NCBI RefSeq assembly: GCF_000224145.3
Contig: NW_004190502.1
Coordinates: 1 to 64,000, forward strand
Length of the DNA: 64,000 bases
Direction of reading: 5' to 3'
Origin: Ciona intestinalis
Taxonomy: Eukaryota > Chordata > Ascidiacea > Phlebobranchia > Cionidae
Positions 24,301 through 36,300 of the stretch are shown here, one piece after another (the first letter of the stretch is position 1; each line of letters opens with the position of its first letter). Below the pieces are notes generated by a model that had not been told where the DNA came from, made no database searches, and saw only the letters and a program-made list of their open reading frames with translations. The translations under genes and the position numbers were made by a program.

Positions 24301-27300
24301 GTTCCTTAAGTCGAAGTATTTGTGTCGAAGAAGTATCAAGGTAATTAGGATGATGTCATAGTTGATGATGTCATAATAGATAATGTCATGATGAGACAAG
24401 CCCTGGTAATAAACACCAATGCCAGGTGTCCCGCATTACCCCACGATGAACAGGTGTCCCGCATTACCCCATGAGGGACAAGTGTCTCACATTACCCCAC
24501 GATGAATAGGTGTCTCGTATTACCCCACGAGGGACAAGTGTCTCACATTACCCCACGATGAATAGGTGTCCCGTATTACCCCACGATGAATAGGTGTCCC
24601 GCGTTACCCCCACGATAAATAGGTGACCCGAATTACCCCACGATGAATAGGTGTCCCGTGTTACCCCACGATGAATAGGTGTCCCGCGTTACCCCACGAT
24701 GAATAGGTGTCCCTCGTTACCCCACGATGAATAGGTGTCCCGCATTACCCCACGATGAATAGGTGTCCCTCGTTACCCCACGAGGCACAGGTGTCCCGCA
24801 TTACCCACGATGAATAGGTGTCCCTCGTTACCGCACGATGAATAGGTGTCCCGCATTACCCCACGATGAATAGGTGTCCCTCGTTACCCCACGATAAATA
24901 GGTGTCCCGCATTATTCCACAATGCATAGACGTTAGGGCAACACCCCATATACCCCCCTCACATAGTATAAAACANNNNNNNNNNNNNNNNNNNNNNNNN
25001 NNNNNNNNNNNNNNNNNNNNNNNNNGATTCCATCCACCGATCCTCCCCCGACGGAAGTTGCGTCATCCACTGGGAGGTTCGTGGACCAACCAACGATGAG
25101 ATGCAACCTTCCCGAAGATCCCGGAGGATCTCATCATCATCCGAGGAGGACGATGTGGATGATATTGGATGGGGGAGAGGCCAAGTGAGGATGGGGGAAG
25201 ACCAATCATCCGCAACCATCCACATCGATCTCGAGGATCATCATATCTTCGTGCCGCAGATCTCCCTCCAGGTGGAGCTAGTGAGCGCTGAGTGGACGAG
25301 TCACCATGACGACAAGTTGCAACTTGGTTTGAAACAAACGGAAGTTGTCATTGTTAACGATATTGGTGAGTGTGATGTCATAATCGGTAGCTGTGATTTT
25401 TTTTTAAATTAAAAATTAAAAAAATTTTGAAGGAAATAATTTTCCCGATCAATTCAACATTAAATTTTATCCCCTCATTCAGACGCTGGCACCCTTGGAT
25501 TCTCCAAGTCAACGTTCTCGTTCAAGGAAAGCGATGGAATCGTGGTTGTTCCGGTTCATCGGTTAGGAGGGATGGACGGTGTTGTGTCCGCTAGGTGGCG
25601 CACAGTGGATGGGTCGGCTAAGGATGGGGAGGATTACGCCGGGGGTCACGGGGTCGTGAACTTTGACCATAATCAGGTGATGATGTCATAATGATGATGT
25701 CATGAATGATGTCATAATATTGATGACATCACTATAGATAATGGGCAACATTGAGATCAGCCTCCTTGGAGGAGATGGAGGCGCGGAGGAACGAAGATTC
25801 GAGATCGAACTTTATAAGATAAGAGGAGGAGCAAGGACTGGAATGAGGAAGACAACGGTTTATATTATCAGTGATGAAGGTGAGGGGGGGGGTTATTATT
25901 ATGGGGGGTCATCTTATCCCAACGTGGGCCATCTTACCCCAACATGGGCCATCTTACCCCAATATTTGCTACTTTTCTACCTAAATAAATATCTTACAAA
26001 ACATGATTGAATCTCAACGCACAACCAAAAAAGAAAACATCCACCAATATTAACCCCCCCTCCCCCACAGAACGTAGCTTCGTCCAGTTCAGTAAGGACG
26101 CTTACCCCGTCATCGGTAACTCAACCACGGTCAAGATACCGGTGTTAAGAACCGGAAGCTTCCAGGATAAAGTCCTCGTTATTTGGAGGACAATCGATGG
26201 AACGGCAAAGTCAGGAGTTGATTATCAACATTGTCAGGTTTGTGATGTCATGGAGCCTGGTTGTGATGTCATAGGCGGAAATTATGTTTAACACGTTTTT
26301 ATTTACCATTTTTACTTAAGCAGTTTTTACCAGTAGCGTGTTTTGGCGACTTTCATTTTGTTGCTAATTTTCTTCTCTTCATTGTTTTAATTCATGCATG
26401 GTTATTATGACATCATACAGGGTTTGGTCGAGTTCGAAGCAGGCGAAACAAAATCGTCCGTCGAGATTCCTATCATGGGTAAATCCCCTGAAGCGAGAGA
26501 GTTCACGGTGGAATTGGAATCCGACCCTAAAGTTGGGTTGCAACGTGGAGCGAGGGGGAGGGTGACTATCGGGAGGAACGAACGAGCTGTCGTCGCTATT
26601 ATTAGCAATCGAGGTGGGTATTTAAAGTGGGTTCTATGTGTATGGTTATATATATATAAACTAAAAACCCTTGACAGCGAGCATGAGGTAATTCCACCAT
26701 GATCCATATATGTGTGAGGTTCTTGTTTGAGGGCCTGGGTATTAGGGCAGAGTTCGGCCTTGACATCGAGTTTTTCTCCACATATGTACCACAACAATTG
26801 TGAGCATGAGGTATAACTCCCCCCATCCATCTACAGATCCTGGAAAGTTCGAATTCAGCAAACCTTCGCATATATTCCGTAGTACAGGGGGTTTGGGAAT
26901 GGTTCCTGTTATAAGATCCGAGGGCACTGATGGTGAAGTTGCGTTGCCGTGGAAAATCGAATCACTCGATGACCCCTCGCCCTTCGCTGGTGAGTTGGGG
27001 TCTTTGTATTACTCAAACCATGGTGTTTAATGTTTATGGCAGTTGTTTAAATCATAATTTCTGTAAACGTTTGTTTATGTCGATATATAACCCCCCCCCC
27101 CCAGGTGCCGAAGGGTTCCTCACATTCCACGAAGGTCAGGTGACCTCGAGTATCGAGATCGGATTAGAAGGAGTTCCCTCCGATGCTTTCGCCATCGTGC
27201 TACTGCCATCTAGTGAGGGGCCAGTGTTGGGTTCGCAAACGAGGACGAACGTTACGATAATTGGAGAGATAGGTAAAATGGTGTTTCTATGTTATGTCTC

Positions 27301-30300
27301 TGTGTTTATATATTGTTTCTATGAATTTTATATTTTTAGTCATATTATGGTTTGAATAAAGTTATTTTTCCCACTTTATACTCGCTTGGGTGGCAACAAC
27401 AGTCGTTTAACACAGATCTTATCAATTAACCTTACTGCAACAATTACTGGTTATGACATCACAGACGCCCCTATTATTGAAATGGAGAAGAGTATGATGT
27501 CACTGAAGGGTTGTGAGGTCATAGAGGTACGTGTGTTACGTCGTGGTGACATCAGCGAGGCAACTTATGTTGGTTGGAAAACAACGGATGGTGGAGCCGT
27601 GAACGGGAGGAATTTCATTGGGGGAGCTGGTATGTGGTTAGGGGAAGTACCCATGTTGGTACCCCACATTTTATTGGTAATCCAATATACACGGTATCAT
27701 GTGTTTTAATCCCCAAGTTTTACATCTGAGTGACCACTGGGTTGGAGTATATGATACTATATATGATATCCATTGAAACAATCAAATATATTTTATCTAT
27801 CTCAGGAAACCTCGTGTTCGACCCCAACGAGGAATCGAAGTCGATTCAAATCCCTGTGTTAGCGCCACCTAATGACCAGCCCGCCGATTTCACGATTCGA
27901 CTCACAGATGTTAGGGGGTGTGGCAAACTTGGCGATGTTGCCGCGACAACCGTCACCCTCGAGCCCGTGCCAAGTAAGTGACAACCCCCCCGAGTGGTGT
28001 GCGAAATTTTTTATCGTAAAGAGCGCATCTATTCATATTATAATAAGCTTGTCGGCGACAAAATATAAAGATTGAAATATCCACGAAGTAATATTGAAAC
28101 ACGATGTGATATTTATCGTAGGGATGCACATTACAGAATAATTAGGTATTCTAGGATATCCTAGAATACTTTAATTCGAATCTAGAATTCCGAATCTAGA
28201 ATTTCGAATCTTTTTATATTTATAGGAAAAAAAAAATTTACCCACAAAAGTCAGTTTATTGACTCTTTCATAACAGCCTTGTTGGATCTTGAGTTGTAAA
28301 ATGATCAAAAATTGTACTATTGGGTAGTTTTTGCGTCATGAAACGTATAGCAGGCTATGAAAAGACGTTACGAAACGTTTACTCTCGAAAGTCCCACAAA
28401 CACAAAAATATTTTTTTTCAAAATTAATAAGTTTCAAAAATTGTTAATTTAGTATATGAGATGACGTGTAATGACGTCATTAAATAGAATACCGAATCCC
28501 GTAATTAGATTCGAATACAAAAGGATTCGAATCTCATGGATTCGAAATTCTGTAATGTGCATCCCTAATTTATCGCCAGGTATTTCAAATCCCTAGCAAT
28601 TCTTTGTTTGTTAAAGTAAAATTAGAGTAAACGAAGATTTTGATTATTTATCACAGGGGTTGCCGTGGCAACTTATCAACAATCGGCCCCGATGCAAGGT
28701 ATATGACATCATAATCATCACTATGACATCATAATCATGATTGTCAATTAACAATGCCACATAATTACTAATGATGATGTCATCAATGATGATGTCATAA
28801 CAAACATAACTAACCTTTCATCACAATCAGCTTTATGACATCATAACCCAATAATTCCGCTACAACCTGCATGCGCAAATCAATTAAATAATTAACTGAC
28901 AACTAATTACCATCAATTAATTAGCGTAGAGCATCATAATTAACAATAACTAATCAGCATTGATGGATTGTTATTAATCAACAACCAACATTTTATATCA
29001 TTGATAATTAATAAAGAATTACCATATGACATCACAATTGACCTCTATGACATCACAACCAACAGAAACCATCGTCGAGTTCGTACGTAAGCGTCACATG
29101 TTCCGACAATCCGATGGTAACTCGTTGATCCCCGTACGGAGGTCGGATGCTCATGGGATGGTAGCCCTCCAGTGGCAGACTTACCCCATCGTCGACGAGA
29201 TTACGCAATCTAACAATCAGGAAGTAGATTGGGGGTCAGGTGGGGGTTTGATCGATTATTAATGGTTGTATATTGTACAGGGGTGAGATCTGGTATCTGG
29301 GCACATATATAGTAACATGTTATTTGGTAATAATACACCAATTAAACACCATGGTCACATGGTCGAAAGAGTAATGGGGTGAAGGTCTTGCTAAAGGACT
29401 TGGGGTTTAGAGTTGGCTATCCCAACAAAGCTCATAATATATGTGGGGTCGATAGTGGTTAAATATAACGATAATCGGGCCAATGTTTAACACAAACAAG
29501 CGGTAACATGGGTGTTTCCCCCAAACCAGGCATCCTTACATTCGAGGACGGCGAATACGAGGCGAACATAGAAATCATATTATGTCGTGAAATGCCAACG
29601 AGAGAATCCAACTTTAAAGTTGAGTTGCACGACACGCATGACCGAGTTACACTAGGTGTCCCCATCACCACTGTCACCGTTATAAGGGACAAAGGTAAAG
29701 AAAATAAATGTTTACGTTAAAAATGTTTTTAATTTAATTTTAATTTAATTTCAATTTATTTTCAAACTGTTATTTAATTTTTATTGGATTTATTTTATCA
29801 ATTGTTATTTTTATTGGATTTAAAGAACATTCAGTGCCATTAACCTTCTATTTGTTTTCCTATTTTCAAAACGTATAAACGATATATAGAAATAGAAAAC
29901 ATACAAAATAAATAACATTTTAACCCCTAACCCCCACAGACCCGGGGTTAATCGGGTTCGCAAGCCCCCGTTTCGACTTCAATATCAGCGACGATCAACT
30001 AGTGGTTCCGGTCCACCGAACATCGGGGTCAGACGGGACGGTAGCTGTGCCATGGTTCACGAGGGATGGGACGGCAGTCGGTGGGTTTGTTATAAACCTA
30101 CACTGTGTGTGCCTCACTGGAGGATCCACGAGATTTCATATTAATCCTTTATATTCATGAACCAGCTGTAGCCTACACCCAATGTATGGCTGGTTGTAGA
30201 ACCCAAGACTTATTATAATAATTATATTAATATTTATTCTGTTGCTTCCACTACCATGCATTGTGTATAAACTGTAAAATATTTAGAAAGCTTCACCCCA

Positions 30301-33300
30301 AACTGAAAGTTTTCTCTTCGAAACTTATAACACACCTGGCAGCAACATCATATACCAACAATTAAAATTTTACCTGGATATTTTGTAAAAGTAAAACTTA
30401 ATAATAATATTACCCCCACCTTTTACAGGAGGATCTCACTACCTCCCTTGCGATGGAAACCTCATCTACAACGACGGTGAAGTTTTGAAACGAATCGTTG
30501 TAAAGATGCCGCGAAGAGTTGGTTGTTTTAACGAGGATCAAGTCTCGTTTAAGATCTGTTTGTCCGAGCCAGCAGGTGGCGCTACACTAAGCGTGCATGA
30601 AGCGCACGTTGTTCTGTTGAATGATATTGGTGAGTATTATAATATAAATATAAAATGTATACGGTAATATAATATAATAATGAATAATGATAAATTCTTT
30701 TAAGTTCAACGAATATTATTCGGTTTGTTTTAACAGGATTCTACATTTGAGACAAAATATATCTTTTATCCTTTATGCGTGATTTGCGTTTGTTACTTTT
30801 TATAACATTATATTTCTATGTTTTAGTCCCCGCGCAAATCTCGTTCCCGCAACCTCGTGTCACGTGCGACCAATCAAGCGGAACAGTGTTGGTTCCAGTT
30901 GAGCGCACGAACGATTCCACGGGGCTTGTCACGTTGTCATGGCAATCACGAGGTTGCCCGGGGAAACACAAGTCACGATACGAGACGTTGACGGGAACGA
31001 TCGTGTTCGAGGACGGGGAGGATCAAAAAGGTGGGGGGATTGGTTTGGTATCGCCACATATATGTATACATTGTGGTGTTGCGGTGTGATGGTACTATTA
31101 TTATTTGGTGCCACCGCACAATGGTTAGAACCCCTTCTAACCAATAGGCTAGGGTTTAGAGCTCGTTGCTGCCTATTGGGGGTGTATGTGTGCTTTAGTA
31201 TGATGATATCACAATGGTAGTGGTTAGGGCTTCACGTTGCTGCTACTGTAAGATAGATAGGTTACTTTTAATGACATCATCACTAATGACATCACAGATA
31301 TCGCGATCAAACTTCCCCCACAAGTCCAAGCAACAGGAAGTGATGCGTTCATGTTGGAACTTGAACAACCGACGTCCGGGAGGGCCACATTAGGGGAATC
31401 ACCCATGTGTACGGTAGTGGTCAACAACGATATAAGTGAGATCCCTTTAATATTTACTGTTTAATTATTTTCTTTAGACCAACTTTAATTAACTACAACT
31501 CACTGTGAGTTTATTGTATGTTAGCGGCCACGTTTTTATTTGACATTTTTACTTGAATAGTTTTTACCCCTAGCGTGTTTTAACGACTGTTGTTTTGCTG
31601 CTAAAACACCACATAACATAACAACCCCTTGTTTTAGTTCCCGGCAACTTTTCGGTGGAGAAAAAGTTTTACAACTTCAAGCAGAGCAGTTTAAGAGAGA
31701 AAATACGAATTGTGAGAAGTGGGGGCGTGAAAGGGGGCGTGTCTATTCCTTGGAGGGTAAGTACCCAATGTGATAACTTAATTTTAGAATTTTTTTGATT
31801 AAAAAAATTTATTTAAGACATTCATCCTTCACATTCGCTGCATTTGTTGCCTCTTGCTTTTTCAATATTTTTTTGACTTTTCGTGACCACTGGACACAGT
31901 GCTAACATGTTATCATATTAGGTACTTCCCCTCCAAGAAGGGGCTCCCCCATCTTCGTTACACGACCTTCATGGTTCAGCGGATTTCAGCGACGGACAAA
32001 CCACATGTGATGTCACAATACCTCTCCCCGAGGACACCGACGAGGATCGGGAAGAATTCATCTTCATCCTCCTTCCACCAGGTGGCAGGGCAGAGCTTGA
32101 GGATCCGTTCAAAGCCGAGATGTCGCTCTCTAACGACCTCAAGTGTGAGATCTCGTTTACGAAGCCGGTGTACGAAGTACGGGGCGACGTCGATACTTTG
32201 TTGGTTCCCGTGCTGAGGGACGGACCCAAGGGGAGGCCGGTGGCCGTGGATTATTATACAAAGGGTGAGTGGGGGTTGCTATGGTTGTATTATAACATGT
32301 TTGGGGGGATGGGCCAACCAAGTGGGTGGCACTTGAATCGTAACCAAAGGTACCGGGTTCAAAGCTTAGTGTTGCTCCCATTGTTGGCGTATGTGTCATT
32401 GGGCAAGACACTTGATGGTAATTGCTCCAACCCTGTGGTCACTAATGGGTTGTAGAACCCCGGGACCCGGCATGCACCTCATCCATACATAACAGAATGA
32501 ACCTCACATATTAATATAAACATCTTACAGATGGCAGTGCAGTGGATTGCGTCAATTATATCGGTGGTGAAGGCACGTTAAGCTTCGATGCATGTGAGAA
32601 TAAGACGGACGTCCTCGTGCCGATCATGAACGACGTGCACGGGGGCTGCGTTACCATGACGATTCACCTGGGTGAGGTGATGGGGCCGGCGGAGCTTGGG
32701 GCCAACCAGATGGCTACGATAAAGATCAACAATGTAGCAGGTAAAGTATTCCTATTGTGGGTTGTGGGTTCAAGGCTCGCTACTATCATGGGCGAATGTA
32801 TCTCGTTGGTGCCATCGATTGCTAGAGGTTGTGAGTTCAAGGCCCAGTCCAGGTGGTTATGGTATGGTGATGAGATATTTGGTTGAGGTACAGTTCATGG
32901 GTTCAAGGCTCGCCTCTGCTACCATTGTCCTTACGCCCATTATAACATGATGGTATCACACCAGCAGTCAGGGCGTTTGTAATTAGATGGGTAGTGGTTT
33001 ACCACACAAGGATAACCAACCCCCCCTCCACACACAGGTGCGGGTAGCTTCGAGATGGCGAGTCGACAACAATCAGTAAAACAAACCCAACAAACACTGG
33101 AAGTTATCGTTGTGAGGAGGAACGGGAGTAAGGGTTCCGTAACATTACCGTGGTACGTTGATCATGTGACGTCGCGCTCTGATGGATACGATGACCTGCA
33201 AGGAACGGTGAGTGATGTCATGATGATGTCATTATGATGTCATTGTTGTTTGTTAGGTTCCACGACTGTTTAAACCAATGTTTCCACTTCCCCTTTCTGT

Positions 33301-36300
33301 TGTTTTACTTCTTTTTTTTCATTGACGTTTTCCAGTGTTGCCAAATAACTTTCATTTCAACTTCCATATTTTCATTCCTCCAGTTGTCGTTTGCGGACGG
33401 TGAAACGGAGAAGAGCATAGAAATCCCATTAACCCCAACCCCACAGGACGACGAGATTACCAGCGTTGATGTTACATTACTCACCCCAACATCGGGGGGA
33501 GGGGTCGCTCTGGGTGAAGTTACCACTACAAGGGTGAACATCGAGAATGATATCGGTTAGTGGGGGGGGGGTATAAAAATGTTGGCGACTTGCTGCTTGT
33601 TTCCTGCTAAGTCCTCGTATGTAACTTTATTGATGAATAACCGATGTTATTCACAGATGGTGGGATTGTCAACTTCGAGAAACCCGAGATTGAAGCGTTT
33701 GGTACGGATGGTGATGTCATAATACCCGTTGTACGAACGGGGATGTGCACTCACCCGTGTCAAGTCACATGGGAAGCAACGGATGACACAGCATTGAGGG
33801 GAAAACATTATCGTGCGAATAAAGGAACGCTTAACTTCCCCGCTGGAGGGCAACAGTGAGTCATAATATTTAATTAAAGTTGAATTTCATTCCTACCAAA
33901 TAAAGCCTTTATGAAACTTTTGTGCAAAAATATTTCAAAAACAACTATTGTTTTGTTGCTGTTTTCAACCCTTATAATCCTTGTATGGAAATATATGGAA
34001 TAATCTTAAATAACAGAAAATATTATTCTTCGAGTTTTAACGACTGTTGTTTTGCTGCCAAGTCCTCCCCTTCATTATTAATTTGATGTTCGCTATCTTA
34101 TTCGAAGAAATAAATATCAAACTATATTATATGATGTCATAACCATGTTTGATGACATAACAATGGTCATTATGACACAGAGAGGAAATAACAATCCCCA
34201 TTGTTAACGATCCATCGGGTGATGTGATGTATTTCAACGTTGCTATAACAACCACTAAAGGCGGGGTCAAAGTGGGGTCAAGGGGCGTGGCACGCGTCAT
34301 GATTGATCATGTACAAGGTATTGTGATGTCATAATGTGTGTCACGAGTGTGTGATGTCACAATGGAGTGGTTTGTTACATTGTGTGAAAAAGGTTTTGGT
34401 TCAAAGCTCGACGCTGCTACCATTGTGTGCGTAAGTGTCCTCGGGCAAGACACTTCACGGCAATTGCTCCAACCCAGTGGTCGGGCACGAGGTGCATGGA
34501 ACAGAGCACCGTGTTGTGACAACTCGTAAGTTACAATCACCCCCACAATAAGTTGTTGTTGTGTTTTACATCACATTGTGTTTTGTTGTTACCACAAGCA
34601 TGTTGCATGTTTTGGCAGAAATGACGAAAGTAATGCAGATCCAACAACAATCGTCGCCACCAGGTATGTAGCGCCATCGTGTGGGCATGGTGTGGTATTA
34701 CATCGCTAGAAATAATTTTTATTATGTCTATATTATTTATGATCAATTCCGTGAATCCGGTCCTGATCTAATGCTAATGAAGTTGGACGATTCTCGTAAC
34801 CAAATAACATACTTGGCAAAAATCAGGTCCGACAAATAGTTTACTATAACAGATATATTTGACCACATTATTTTTTTAATTAAATAGAATTTTGTTGAAT
34901 GAGAGACTAATGATGTCATTTTAGGTCAAAATGTCGGCTATGCATTTAGTACATGAAGCCTATGTCTATGACATCATTAACACCATTGTTTACAGTTCAC
35001 GGTCGAGTGGGTTTCGCGAACAGTGTTGCCGAAGCGAAACAAAGCGAGAAAAAGATCGTCCTTAAAGTTGAGAGAAAGGGTGGCAACACTGGCCGCTTGG
35101 TGGTGCCATGGAGCGTGGAAACTGGGGACAAGGAATCGCCCTACTATGTAAGGGTTGTGTATGGGTTTGTGGGGTTTAAGGGGGTGAGTTGAGGTAAAGA
35201 CCAGAGTTGCCCCATTATATCGATTCTGTATGGGTGAGGTCCTTTAGCCAGAATTGTCCCAACACCCAAACTGCATATATACTGTGATCATACAACCAGT
35301 GAATCCACCCCAACACACCTTGGTTGATAGCAAGCTACCGCCAACCCCATACTAATCATATTTAACCCCCCCCCCCACCAGAACCTCCACGGGCAGGAAA
35401 CCTTCCGAGATGGTGAGGACGAAAGCCACATCGAGATAGAAATGCCAGAAGTTTCGCAAGAACAGGGAGCGGAAACGTTCAGGTATGATGTCATAATGTG
35501 TTTCATGATGTCATAATGGGTTTCATCTTCATGATGTCATAACCCGAGATCTGGTTATTACTTTTTTCGATCCATTTTATTCACATTCACCCAAACTCAG
35601 GTACTTGATGATGTCATAATATATTTGGTGATTTATAATTGTTTTTCTAATGTCATAATCAACCCTTTAATGATGTCACAATCCATCGACAGCGTTATCC
35701 TCGGACATCCTACTGGGGGTGCCTCGCTCAGTGGTGACACCGAGTGTCAGGTAACCGTAGACAACGACGTCGTACCGGCTGTTGTGGGGTTCGAGAAGGA
35801 ATCCATTGTGATGAAACAATCGGAGGAAGTTGTAACAATACCCATTGTTAGAAGCGGAAGAATCGATGGTAGGTGTGATGTCATCGTGGGTGATGTCATC
35901 ACGAACACAGTCACAAATTATCATGGTTTTAGCCCCAGCTTGTTTTAACGACTGTTGTTTTGCCGCCAATTTCCTTTTCGTTTTTTTATTTAATTTGATC
36001 TTCGCAAACAATACGATCACCAACCCCAACCAACAGGTAAAGTTCGCGTCCCGTGGAAAACGACGTCCACGACCCCATCTTCACCCTACGATGGATTATC
36101 GGGGCTGGAAACCTTCGAGGGGGGTGAGGGGGTTTCCCACATCGAGGTTAAGTTACCCCAATCACCCCGTGACGACCAAGTGGACGAGTTTAACGTCGTG
36201 ATCGGTCAACCGAAGAATCGGGAAACAATACTTGGTGATGTCATAATGTGTAAAGTGACCGTGGAGAACGATATAGGTGAGTGTGATGTTATAATGGTGA

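Noticed and set aside
28119..28567. Autonomous transposon or viral remnant
   Set aside because: The element is only 449 bases and has no coding frame; it fits a non-autonomous hAT derivative.
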